The notes: generated from the letters alone by a model not told the origin. Numbered from the stretch's first letter, positions 18,668 through 28,407 are shown. The stretch is DNA of 64,000 bases from Lachnospiraceae bacterium (GCA_015056865.1 SVFM01000017.1:1-64000), one strand, 5' to 3'. Numbers and translations: made by a program.

Positions 18668-19938
18668 TGCTGTTCACCTGCCTTAATCAATGTTTTTCCG
18701 CCTGCCAGCCAAAGATCCTCGTAATCTTCTTCGGTTGTCACGCCAAAGATCACTGTGTTCTTACCCACACTCACGCCTGAGGGGATCACACTCTTTTCTC
18801 CCACAGTAACCAACCCATGATCGTAGATATGGGGCGACGTTTCATTTGGCACCTCATCGCCCACACCTAGACGTACATGATCCTTTACCACCACCTTCTC
18901 CGCAATAATGGCCTTATCCACCTGACAGCCCTTGCCGATCACAGTCTGATTCATAATGATGGAATCCCGCACCACAGTATCTGCGCCGATCACAACACCG
19001 CAACCGATGACTGAATTATATACCTTTCCATAAATCTCAGATCCCTCACCCACAATGCTTCGCTCCACCACGCTGTCAGCAGATATATATTGAGGAGGTA
19101 AAATCTCGCTCTTAGTGTATATTTTCCAATATTCTTCATACAAGTTAAATTCAGGCACAATATCGATCAGCTCCATATTGGCCTCCCAATAGGAGTTTAA
19201 GGTTCCCACGTCCTTCCAGTACCCGTTAAATTCATATGCATAAAGTGGCATCTTCTTCTCGTGGCAGTAGGGAATCACATGTTTTCCAAAGTCCAGTGCA
19301 TGCTGGCTGGCCATAGTGATCAATGCTTCCTTCAGTGTATTCCAATTGAAAATATAAATTCCCATGGAAGCCAGATTACTGCGGGGATTGGCCGGCTTTT
19401 CCTCAAAGTCCTGTATCCTGTGTTCCTGATCTGCAATGATAATGCCAAAGCGGCTTGCCTCCTCCATAGGAACAGGCATAACGGCGATGGTCACCTCCGC
19501 CCCATTCTCTTTGTGGAAATCCAGCATCACTTCATAATCCATCTTATAAATATGGTCACCCGACAGGATCAGCACATATTCCGGATTATAGCTTTCCATG
19601 TAATCAATATTCTGATAGATTGCATTGGCAGTACCTGTATACCATTCACTGTTGGTATTGCTTTCGTAAGGGGGCAGCACCGTAACGCCGCCCACATTTC
19701 TGTCCAGATCCCAAGGAATACCGATTCCGATATGTGTGTTCAGACGTAAGGGCTGATACTGGGTAAGCACACCCACCGTATCCACGCCGGAATTGATGCA
19801 ATTGCTCAGCGGAAAATCAATGATACGATATTTGCCTCCGAAGGCAACTGCCGGTTTTGCAACCTTGGATGTAAGCACTCCCAGGCGGCTGCCCTGACCA
19901 CCTGCCAGTAACATGGCAATCATTTCTTTTTTTATCAT
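18664..19938 (-). CDS. glgC: Glucose-1-phosphate adenylyltransferase
   Basis: 424 aa; [40 protein letters not shown]; 4-nt overlap with glgD. Confidence 0.95.
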   Translation of the reverse strand: MIKKEMIAMLLAGGQGSRLGVLTSKVAKPAVAFGGKYRIIDFPLSNCINSGVDTVGVLTQYQPLRLNTHIGIGIPWDLDRNVGGVTVLPPYESNTNSEWYTGTANAIYQNIDYMESYNPEYVLILSGDHIYKMDYEVMLDFHKENGAEVTIAVMPVPMEEASRFGIIIADQEHRIQDFEEKPANPRSNLASMGIYIFNWNTLKEALITMASQHALDFGKHVIPYCHEKKMPLYAYEFNGYWKDVGTLNSYWEANMELIDIVPEFNLYEEYWKIYTKSEILPPQYISADSVVERSIVGEGSEIYGKVYNSVIGCGVVIGADTVVRDSIIMNQTVIGKGCQVDKAIIAEKVVVKDHVRLGVGDEVPNETSPHIYDHGLVTVGEKSVIPSGVSVGKNTVIFGVTTEEDYEDLWLAGGKTLIKAGEQQ

Positions 19939-20256
19939 AGATACACCTCGTGTTGTTTTATATAATTTGCCATTTTTGATTATAGCACATTTATTTCAAA
20001 AAGTGAATAAGTAATAAAAATTTCATGTGGAAAATAAACATATTCCAATCGCGTTTTTAATTTATTTTGTGCAATTTGGACTATTGGTACTCCACAATCG
20101 TATTTTATCATTTATTGAGTATGTCTGCACAGGTAAATAATTCCATTTACTATTTGTTTTTTCACTGGAAAGTACGTATAATATATTATATGATATAGAA
20201 GTAGACATATTCCCTTGTCCTTCCATACCTAATTTTTTAAGAAAGAAGTGTTGTTC

Positions 20257-21639
20257 ATGTATCAAGTTAATTTTCAGCATCCCCTACACATATATTTTGT
20301 TGGCATCGGCGGCATCAGTATGAGCGGCCTGGCCGAAATTCTGGCCGACGCCGGCTTTACCGTCTCCGGCTCCGACAAGAAAAAATCTCCGCTTACCAGC
20401 AGACTGGAAAGTAAAGGTATCCATATAAATTATGGACAAAGAGAGGAAAATATTACTCCTGACATCGAACTTGCTATATTTACCAGTGCAATTCACGCAG
20501 ATAACCCGGAATACATTGCCGTGCAAAAAGCCGGGATCCCTTCTTTGACCAGAGCACAGCTTCTGGGACAGATCATGAAAAATTACGCTACTCCCATTGC
20601 GATCAGCGGTACTCACGGCAAGACCACTGCCACCTCCATGATATCTCAGATCCTGTTGGAAGCCCATGCTGATCCCACCGTATCCATCGGTGGAATGTTA
20701 TCTTCCATCGGCGGAAACATCCGTGTAGGAAATTCCGATCTATTTGTCACAGAGGCTTGCGAATATACGAACAGCTTTTTAAGTTTTTATCCCAAGATTG
20801 CAGTCATCCTGAATATCGAAGCGGATCACCTGGACTTTTTCAAGGATCTGGCAGACATCCGCTCCTCCTTCCGGCGCTTTGCTCAGCTACTGCCTGCAGA
20901 CGGTACACTGATCATCAACGGCGAGATTCCGGATTACCGGGAGATCACAGAGGGACTTCCCTGCCGTGTCATCACCTTTGGACATGACAGTTCCTTCGAC
21001 TACTGGCCTCAGCAGATCCGATACAATGAACTGGCATGCCCTTCCTTTGTGCTGCATGGTCCGAACGATTCCCGGTCCTCCATACAGCTTGGCGTTCCCG
21101 GGGACCATAATATTCTAAACGCCATGGCTGCCCTTGCTCTGGCTGATCTGTTGGCAATTGATCGAAAAACCGCCGCCACCGCCTTGACAACCTTTACCGG
21201 TACCGGCAGGCGTTTTGAATACAAAGGAAAGATCGGCGGTGTGACCATCATAGATGATTACGCCCATCATCCTACCGAGATCACAGCCACCTTAAAAGCT
21301 GCCGCCGGTTATCCCCACAAAACTCTCTGGTGCGTTTTCCAGCCCCACACCTACAGCCGCACCAAAAGTTTCCTCGGGGAATTTGCCCAGGCCCTATGCC
21401 TTGCTGACAAAATCGTGCTGGCAGACATCTATTCTGCAGACAGGGAAACCGATAATTTGGGGATCAGCTCCCAAACTCTGCAGCAAGAGATTGAAAAACT
21501 GGGGCATGAATGCTATTATTTCCCTACCTTTGATGAAATTGAAAATTTTTTATTAGAAAATTGTATCAACGGTGACCTGTTGATAACTATGGGGGCCGGA
21601 GATGTGCTTAAAATCGGGGAAAACCTCTTAGGAATTTAA
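20257..21639 (+). CDS. murC: UDP-N-acetylmuramate--L-alanine ligase
   Basis: YFVGIGGISMSGLAEIL; ISGTHGKTTATSM; Mur ligase architecture (alternative GTG start at 20248). Confidence 0.95.
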   Translation: MYQVNFQHPLHIYFVGIGGISMSGLAEILADAGFTVSGSDKKKSPLTSRLESKGIHINYGQREENITPDIELAIFTSAIHADNPEYIAVQKAGIPSLTRAQLLGQIMKNYATPIAISGTHGKTTATSMISQILLEAHADPTVSIGGMLSSIGGNIRVGNSDLFVTEACEYTNSFLSFYPKIAVILNIEADHLDFFKDLADIRSSFRRFAQLLPADGTLIINGEIPDYREITEGLPCRVITFGHDSSFDYWPQQIRYNELACPSFVLHGPNDSRSSIQLGVPGDHNILNAMAALALADLLAIDRKTAATALTTFTGTGRRFEYKGKIGGVTIIDDYAHHPTEITATLKAAAGYPHKTLWCVFQPHTYSRTKSFLGEFAQALCLADKIVLADIYSADRETDNLGISSQTLQQEIEKLGHECYYFPTFDEIENFLLENCINGDLLITMGAGDVLKIGENLLGI

Positions 21640-21798
21640 TTATCCACAATATCCACAATTTTAATTTAAAGATTTTAGAATTGAGATTGTGGATATTTTA
21701 TATTTTATGGTGGATAACTTTAATTCCTGTTTTTGCCTTAATCTCGAGAAAACCCGCTCGTTATTTAACACTTTTCCACAATTTCCACATTATCCACA
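21640..21798. promoter_or_regulatory. DnaA-box cluster
   Basis: TTATCCACA at 21640-21648 and 21790-21798; ATATCCACA 21649-21657; TGTGGATAT 21688-21696; GGTGGATAA 21709-21717; TTTTCCACA 21772-21780; ATTTCCACA 21781-21789; AT-rich spacer. Confidence 0.8.
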
Positions 21799-21913
21799 AT
21801 GACCGGAAATTCCCTGTTTACAAGGGTTTGCAGGCAAATTGCCTATTTCTTTTTGAACTAGGATGTGTTATACTTCTTTTTGCTTAAAACTACCGGAAGA
21901 CAGGTGAAAATAT

Positions 21914-22957
21914 ATGGGCCATTTTACAATTTACAAGGACAACTATGTAGATTCTACAGTTGTATCCAATCGCTTTATCGACGAATATATGAAAGATGCC
22001 AATGACGCTCAGCTCAAGATCTATCTCTATCTGATCCGCATGATGAGCGCTAATCTGTCTACCAGTGTGTCCGAAATTGCGGACAAGTTTAACCATACCG
22101 AAAAAGATGTGATGCGCGCTTTGAAATACTGGGAAAAACACCAGCTGCTGTCTTTGGACTATGATGAGGCCAAGACACTGGTGGGTATTCACCTGCAGGA
22201 TCCTTCTGTGGCCCCTGCCCCTGTTTCCCAGCCTTCTGCCCAGGTACTGTCTCTTGTACCAAGACCTACGCAGGAGACCAGGACTCCGGAGGCGGATCCT
22301 TATGCAAAGCCCTCCTACTCTTTGGACCAATTGCGCACCTTTCGGGAGCGGCAGGAAACAGAAGAATTGTTTTTTGTGGCTGAGACCTACCTGGGTAAGC
22401 CTTTAAGCCCTTCCGATATGAGATCCATTCTTTATTTTTCGGATCATTTGCACTTTTCCAACGACCTGATCGACTATTTGATCCAATATTGCGTGGAGCG
22501 GGGCAAAAAAAGTTTTAAATACATAGAGGCCGTTGCCATTGGCTGGGCCAAGGAAGGTATCACCACCCCCAAGCAGGCACAGAAATACTCCGCCAAATAC
22601 GACAAATCTGTATATGATATTATGAAAGCCCTGGGCCGGGACGGTTCTCCCACGGAAAAGGAAATCTCTTACATCAGCCGCTGGACCAAAGAATACGATT
22701 TTTCTTCCGATATCATTCAGGAAGCCTGCGACCGCACTGTCCTGGCTACGGACAAGCATCGTTTTGAGTATGCCGACAGTATTTTGCGCAGCTGGAAACA
22801 GGAAAATGTACACCACAGATCAGATATTCAAAAGATAGATGACCTATACCAGAAACGCCGCGCCCCCAAGCCGGCTGTTGCCAACTACAAATTTAACCAA
22901 TTTTCTCAGCACGACTATGATTTTGATGCTTTGGAAAAAGAAATCTTAAGCAACTGA
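21914..22957 (+). CDS. DnaD domain / DnaB-like replication initiation protein
   Basis: 347 aa; MGHFTIYKDNYVDSTVVSNRFIDEYMKDANDAQLKIYLYL...; C-terminal DnaD-like region; followed by DnaI-like ATPase. Confidence 0.88.
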   Translation: MGHFTIYKDNYVDSTVVSNRFIDEYMKDANDAQLKIYLYLIRMMSANLSTSVSEIADKFNHTEKDVMRALKYWEKHQLLSLDYDEAKTLVGIHLQDPSVAPAPVSQPSAQVLSLVPRPTQETRTPEADPYAKPSYSLDQLRTFRERQETEELFFVAETYLGKPLSPSDMRSILYFSDHLHFSNDLIDYLIQYCVERGKKSFKYIEAVAIGWAKEGITTPKQAQKYSAKYDKSVYDIMKALGRDGSPTEKEISYISRWTKEYDFSSDIIQEACDRTVLATDKHRFEYADSILRSWKQENVHHRSDIQKIDDLYQKRRAPKPAVANYKFNQFSQHDYDFDALEKEILSN

Positions 22958-22970
22958 TAGGAGACAGCAA

Positions 22971-23942
22971 GTGGCACTTACAAACGCACAATATGAATCC
23001 ATACGAAGAGGCTATGAAGACAGGCAAAACCAAAACCGCTATGAGATGAACCGCCGTCTGGAACAGGTTTATGCAAACGTAGCAGGATATCGGGAACTGG
23101 ATGAGCGGGTTTCCTCCGTCTCATTGCAACAGGCGCAGAAACTGCTGGATGGTGACACCGCCGCCCTACAGGATCTGAAGATTGCCTTGGCGAAACTTTC
23201 TGCCCAAAAGAGAGCATCCCTTCAGGCTGCCGGTTTTCCCACAGATTATCTGGATCCTATTTATTCCTGCCCCGACTGCCATGACACGGGCTACATGCAA
23301 GGCAAAAAATGCCACTGTTTCATCAGGCAGATCACCGAGCTCATGTACGAACAGTCCAATATCCGTCAGATGCTTGCCCGGGAGAATTTTTCCACTCTCT
23401 CCTACAAATATTATGAAGGCGAAGATCTGCTTCGCTTTCAAAATGCAGTTAAAAACTGCAAGATTTTTATTGAAAATTTCAAAACAGACTATGCCAATCT
23501 GTTATTTTATGGTAAAGTAGGTACTGGAAAATCATTTCTGTCCGGCTGTATCGCCAAGGAATTGCTGGAAAAAGGCCATTCTGTCATTTATTTCAGCAGT
23601 GTGGGACTTTTTGACGCACTTGCCCGCCGCTGCTTTGATACCAACGCAAGGGAAGAACTTCATGACACTTATGAAGATCTATATAATTGTGATCTGATGA
23701 TCATTGATGACTTGGGAACCGAAATAACCAATTCCTTTGTCATGTCACAATTGTTTTCCTGTCTGAACGAGAGACACCTGCGTAGGAAGGCCACTATCAT
23801 TTCCACCAATCTTTCTCTGGAGGAACTGCGTGACCGTTATTCCGACAGGATTTTTTCCAGAATTACCAGTAATTATCAACTATATAAACTATCGGGACCT
23901 GATATCCGAATGTACAAAAAAAGAATAGAAAACAGAAAGTGA
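22971..23942 (+). CDS. DnaC/DnaI-like helicase loader AAA+ ATPase
   Basis: 323 aa; Cys-rich N-terminus CPDCHDTGYMQGKKCHC; Walker A LLFYGKVGTGKSFLSGCIA; Walker B DLMIIDDLGTE. Confidence 0.9.
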   Translation: MALTNAQYESIRRGYEDRQNQNRYEMNRRLEQVYANVAGYRELDERVSSVSLQQAQKLLDGDTAALQDLKIALAKLSAQKRASLQAAGFPTDYLDPIYSCPDCHDTGYMQGKKCHCFIRQITELMYEQSNIRQMLARENFSTLSYKYYEGEDLLRFQNAVKNCKIFIENFKTDYANLLFYGKVGTGKSFLSGCIAKELLEKGHSVIYFSSVGLFDALARRCFDTNAREELHDTYEDLYNCDLMIIDDLGTEITNSFVMSQLFSCLNERHLRRKATIISTNLSLEELRDRYSDRIFSRITSNYQLYKLSGPDIRMYKKRIENRK

Positions 23943-23951
23943 GGATTTCTC

Positions 23952-25136
23952 ATGCCAAACCGTGAAGAGAAACGCAATCTCGAAACAATCCCTGTAGGCT
24001 CTCTGGGCATCATTGCTCTGGAAGGCTGTAAGTCCCTTGGAGGAAAAATTGACCAATACCTGGTAAAATGGAGAACCGAAAGAGAGAGCGAGCACAAGGA
24101 CAGCCTGGCCTTTTCCGGCTATCAAAGACCGTCCTATCTGCTGCAGGCCAAAGTTCCCCGTTTTGGTTCCGGCGAAGCCAAAGGCATGATTCTGGAATCT
24201 GTGCGCGGCTCCGACCTGTATCTGTTGGTGGACGTAGCTAACTATAGCCTGACTTATTCCCTGTGTGGCCAGCAGAATCACATGTCTCCCGATGACCATT
24301 ATCAAGATTTAAAAAGAATCATTGCTGCTGTAGGTGGCAAAGCCAGACGCATCACCGTTATTATGCCATTTTTGTATGAGAGCAGACAGCATAAGCGTAC
24401 CTCCAGAGAATCTTTGGACTGTGCCCTTGCCCTGCAGGAACTGGTTCGCATGGGCGTAGACAATATCATTACCTTTGATGCCCATGACCCCAGAGTGCAG
24501 AATGCGATTCCCTTAAGTGGTTTTGAAACCGTGCAGCCTGCCTACCAGTTCATAAAGGGGCTCCTGCGCAACAAAAAGGATCTGCAGATCGACTCCCAGC
24601 ACATGATGGTGATCAGCCCCGATGAGGGCGGAATGAGCCGTGCCATCTATATTGCCAACGTATTGGGACTGGATATGGGTATGTTCTATAAGAGACGTGA
24701 TTATACCCGCATTGTAAATGGTCGCAACCCCATTGTGGCTCACGAATTTCTGGGTACCAGTGTGGAAGGCAAGGACATGATCATTATTGATGATATGATC
24801 TCCTCCGGTGACAGCGTACTGGAAGTAGCCGCAGCCCTGAAGGCCAGAAAAGCCCGCAATATTTTTGTATGCTGTACTTTTGGACTGTTTACAAGTGGAC
24901 TGGATAAGTTTGACAAGGCCTATGAAAAGGGTATTATTGACAGAGTCCTGACCACCAACCTGATCTACCAGACTCCGGAGCTCTTAAGCCGTCCTTGGTA
25001 CATTAACTGTGACATGAGCAAATATATTGCTTATATTATCGATACTTTGAATCACGATTCCTCCATCAGCGACCTGCTGAATCCCAATGAGAGAATCCAG
25101 AACATTGTATCTAAGTACAAAACCGGGGAACTGTAA
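23952..25136 (+). CDS. prs: Ribose-phosphate pyrophosphokinase (long divergent form)
   Basis: 394 aa; ITVIMPFLYESRQHKR, ITFDAHDPRVQNAIP, DMIIIDDMISSGDSV PRPP loop. Confidence 0.87.
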   Translation: MPNREEKRNLETIPVGSLGIIALEGCKSLGGKIDQYLVKWRTERESEHKDSLAFSGYQRPSYLLQAKVPRFGSGEAKGMILESVRGSDLYLLVDVANYSLTYSLCGQQNHMSPDDHYQDLKRIIAAVGGKARRITVIMPFLYESRQHKRTSRESLDCALALQELVRMGVDNIITFDAHDPRVQNAIPLSGFETVQPAYQFIKGLLRNKKDLQIDSQHMMVISPDEGGMSRAIYIANVLGLDMGMFYKRRDYTRIVNGRNPIVAHEFLGTSVEGKDMIIIDDMISSGDSVLEVAAALKARKARNIFVCCTFGLFTSGLDKFDKAYEKGIIDRVLTTNLIYQTPELLSRPWYINCDMSKYIAYIIDTLNHDSSISDLLNPNERIQNIVSKYKTGEL

Positions 25137-25138
25137 AA

Positions 25139-25214
25139 AACCCCGCCCTTGGTGAGTTCGAAACCATCCTCACCCATCCGTCCAGACGGAGAAAAAACAA
25201 AACTAAGGAGAATA
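25139..25214 (+). promoter_or_regulatory. Candidate preQ1 riboswitch upstream of queT
   Basis: GGTGAG (25151-25156)/CTCACC (25169-25174), second stem TCCGT/ACGGA (25177-25190), A-rich tail gaaaaaacaaaactaaggag containing the SD; placed immediately before a QueT-family gene. Confidence 0.6.
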
Positions 25215-25217
25215 AAA

Positions 25218-25709
25218 ATGAAACGGAACAAGTATGCAACTCTGATTCCTCAGGCAGCTATGATCGCTGCGCTTTACGTCGTGCTCACGCTGGTGGCCAG
25301 TGCCTTTGGCCTGGACCGCTATGCTGTGCAGCTTCGATTTTCCGAAGCGCTGACCATACTGCCCTTTTTTACGCCTGCTGCCATACCGGGCCTCTACGCA
25401 GGATGTCTTTTGGCCAATCTACTGACCGGTTGTATCATCTGGGATGTAATCTTTGGCCCCGTGGCCACACTGCTTGGCGCCGTGGGCACTTATCTGCTGC
25501 GCCGCCACAGCAAATGGCTGGCACCCCTGCCAGCCATTGTGAGCAATACTCTCATTATTCCTTTTATTCTCATATATGCATACCACTTTGAAGGAGCCCT
25601 GCCTTATTTCATGGTCACCGTAGGTCTGGGCGAGATTGCCTCCTGTGGGTTGCTGGGTATGATCCTTCTGTTTACTTTGGAAAAACACCGGGGACGAATC
25701 TTTTCATAG
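25218..25709 (+). CDS. queT: QueT transporter family protein (queuosine precursor ECF S component)
   Basis: MKRNKYATLIPQAAMIAALYVVLTLVASAFGLDRYAVQLRFSEALTILPFFTPAAIPGL; RBS aaggag. Confidence 0.87.
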   Translation: MKRNKYATLIPQAAMIAALYVVLTLVASAFGLDRYAVQLRFSEALTILPFFTPAAIPGLYAGCLLANLLTGCIIWDVIFGPVATLLGAVGTYLLRRHSKWLAPLPAIVSNTLIIPFILIYAYHFEGALPYFMVTVGLGEIASCGLLGMILLFTLEKHRGRIFS

Positions 25710-25720
25710 AACTTGGACGC

Positions 25721-25871
25721 AAATCCCCGGCCTGTGTATATCTCTCCATGATGGACCCTTGAAAAACATCGGCGCTTGACGAAGTCAGGTGCGCCTCGAG
25801 TCTAGCGTCCGCTACGTTTTTCACGGAGCGCGAGCGCGTCCGAATGAGAGATACACATAGGCCGGGGATTT
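25721..25871. repeat. Long intergenic hairpin element E2, related in its core to E1
   Basis: Outer arms AAATCCCCGGCCTGTGTATATCTCTC (25721-25746) / GAGAGATACACATAGGCCGGGGATTT (25846-25871); core CCCTTGAAAAACATCGG...CTACGTTTTTCACGGAGCGCGAGCG matches the E1 core. Confidence 0.8.
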
Positions 25872-25884
25872 ACAGACATAGTTT

Positions 25885-28407
25885 CTATTTTATATACGTG
25901 ATAAACCCGTTTCCATTTTCCTCCAGCCAGGCAGTAGCATCATTGATCCCCTTCATCTCCAATTTCCCTGTCAGAGGATCCATAACCACAATGTTATACT
26001 GGTTAAATCCAACAATAAGCACCGCATTACCATCACTTAAAGATGCAAACACAGGAATATCCTGATCCACATAATACAGGACCGCATCCAGCCCGCACCC
26101 CTTCAGGTCCAAAATCTGTGCATCCGTCAGATTGCTCTCCAAAATTGAATAAATGGTTTGGCCACTTTCCAGCAAATCCTCCGTGCCACGCAGGATACCT
26201 TCAAACTTCAGCATGGTATCCAGGCAAACAGCTACACTGTCTTTTTCTTCCGTGACTTTGCTTGCTGTAATGGCCATGATCTGATTCTTCTGTGCCCGAT
26301 TGCCTCGGATCCACACATATTGTCCCTGGTCATTCAGCACTACCCCTGATATCTCATAGGCCAGATTGATGGCGTTTGCAGGGCTGCTGAAGATGCCGTG
26401 AACACCATCCATACCGTAAACATAATAGCGAATCTGCTCCGCCCGCTGCGGCAACACCAAGTCCCGGCTGCCCTCAAACAAAACCTCCTCCGGCGTCAGC
26501 TTTTGTACTCCGCTTTCATTGATGGCTTTTTTGACTGTGATCTGCAAGATTTTCTGATATTTTTCAGTGATCACCGTGCCCACACGGTTCTTGCTAACCT
26601 TTTCCTCATCGGTGTTCATGATCTGGTCGCTGGCAGTTTCCAAGTAGCCTCCGGCCTCGTTTTTCACACAACGTTGTAAAACGATCTGATTTTCCTCAAT
26701 GGTACAACCTGTAACGTAGACATCCGGCTGCACATATTGCAGCAATACCGTTCCATCCGTCCTTAGGATAACTACCTTATACATAGGAAAGGTAATGCGC
26801 CCGGCACCATCTATATGAATTTCCGCCTGTCTGGCATATCCATAGATCAGATCTTCTCCCATAAAGCCCAAGGTTCTGACATACTCTCCCTCCACTGCGC
26901 TGATTCTGTTCTGTTCTCCGCTGTTTAAATCCATCAAGATCAATTCCCGGCAGGAATACATATGGTCACCCACCTGCCATGCAATCACCTGCTGGCTGTC
27001 TGATACCTGCAAGCTGTCATCCTGACTTACAGAAAAGATCTGCCGGTATGTCTTGGCTTCCAGATCCACTTCATAAATCATTCCCTCCAGCGCAAAATAT
27101 AATTTTCCGTGAGGATTAAGATACAACAGTTTTTGCATTTCATTCTCCATCAGCAGTGCTGACTTTTCATAAGGAATGTAAACCAGCTCCTCCACTGTGT
27201 TGCGCATGCTGTCATAGTTACAGATCTGAATCCCTACCTGCCCCTCGTGCCTGCCTCGGTTCATGTAACCATATACGGCAAACTGCACGTTGCCTGACTC
27301 ATCCACATTCAGAATCTTGAAATCGTGATGATTATAAATGGTGCGCACATCCCGGTTATTTTCATCGTAAAAGCTAAACAGTACTGCCAGTTTATTCTCC
27401 GTCACACTATAGCTGCACAGCTTATTCTGCATCACAAACGCAAAATAATTGCCATCCTGGCTCTCCACGAAAGGAATATCTCCTTGGCCGATCCCTAACA
27501 CAATTTTATCATTCACATAATTTTCTGACTCTTCCACAAAAAAGCGAGTCATCTCTCTCTGGAAATCCAACAGATAGGTTCTGTCCTTAGTGTATCTTAT
27601 CCTGTAAAATTCCTCCACGTAATAATACTGTTTCTTACCGTTCTCCTGTAGCGAAACCACGTAGTGCAAACCGATACTTGCGGTCTGGGATGCCAGTTCT
27701 TTCAGTTCTGCCACAGGTTGCAGTTCTCTTTTTACTGCAAGATCTCCCCAGGACACCTGAGATAATGTACTGTGGATCGTAACCTTAGCCAGTGTGGAGT
27801 TGTCCCCCTGTGAATTGGTCTCCATATATTTGGCAAGTTCCTCTACAGCTTCCTTGTCAAAAGTCTTTTCATTAAAATCCATTACATAAGCCAATTTCTC
27901 GGCAGCCGCATAATCCGTACTCCAGATTACTCGGGTATAATACCTTATCATCTGCCCCCCACCGGTCTCAAGCAGAAAAATAAGAGCATACTCTTGATTG
28001 CGCTCTATCAGATCCTTCAATGCAATATGTGCCATTATGGTACCATTTTCGTCCTCGTAATCCATGACCCGGGTATTTTCAATCAACCGCTGTCCGTCTA
28101 CGCTGCGCACCTCAAAAGAAAGCCCTGTCACATCGGTGCCATAGGTTTGAACCGCAAAATCAAGTTCTCTGTCTTCGCCAAGCACTGTAATATTTTCCCT
28201 CATGTAGGGAATCTCCATTGCCTGCGCATAGCCATGCAGTTCATTATAGGCATAACCGTCCAAGCTCATATATAGAACTGGAAAACCGGCCTCCTGCATC
28301 TGGGCAGTCATGTCTGCATTTCCTTTATTCATAATCCTACTTGCCACAATCAATGTAAGAAAAAAGACAAGTCCTAATACGGTTCCCTTCAAAATGGATT
28401 TCTTCAT
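25885..28407 (-). CDS. Large membrane-anchored extracellular protein of unknown function with C39-peptidase-like C-terminus
   Basis: 840 aa; N-terminal TM (MKKSILKGTVLGLVFFLTLIVASRIM); C-terminal ...IPVFASLSDGNAVLIVGFNQYNIVVMDPLTGK. Confidence 0.65.
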   Translation of the reverse strand: MKKSILKGTVLGLVFFLTLIVASRIMNKGNADMTAQMQEAGFPVLYMSLDGYAYNELHGYAQAMEIPYMRENITVLGEDRELDFAVQTYGTDVTGLSFEVRSVDGQRLIENTRVMDYEDENGTIMAHIALKDLIERNQEYALIFLLETGGGQMIRYYTRVIWSTDYAAAEKLAYVMDFNEKTFDKEAVEELAKYMETNSQGDNSTLAKVTIHSTLSQVSWGDLAVKRELQPVAELKELASQTASIGLHYVVSLQENGKKQYYYVEEFYRIRYTKDRTYLLDFQREMTRFFVEESENYVNDKIVLGIGQGDIPFVESQDGNYFAFVMQNKLCSYSVTENKLAVLFSFYDENNRDVRTIYNHHDFKILNVDESGNVQFAVYGYMNRGRHEGQVGIQICNYDSMRNTVEELVYIPYEKSALLMENEMQKLLYLNPHGKLYFALEGMIYEVDLEAKTYRQIFSVSQDDSLQVSDSQQVIAWQVGDHMYSCRELILMDLNSGEQNRISAVEGEYVRTLGFMGEDLIYGYARQAEIHIDGAGRITFPMYKVVILRTDGTVLLQYVQPDVYVTGCTIEENQIVLQRCVKNEAGGYLETASDQIMNTDEEKVSKNRVGTVITEKYQKILQITVKKAINESGVQKLTPEEVLFEGSRDLVLPQRAEQIRYYVYGMDGVHGIFSSPANAINLAYEISGVVLNDQGQYVWIRGNRAQKNQIMAITASKVTEEKDSVAVCLDTMLKFEGILRGTEDLLESGQTIYSILESNLTDAQILDLKGCGLDAVLYYVDQDIPVFASLSDGNAVLIVGFNQYNIVVMDPLTGKLEMKGINDATAWLEENGNGFITYIK

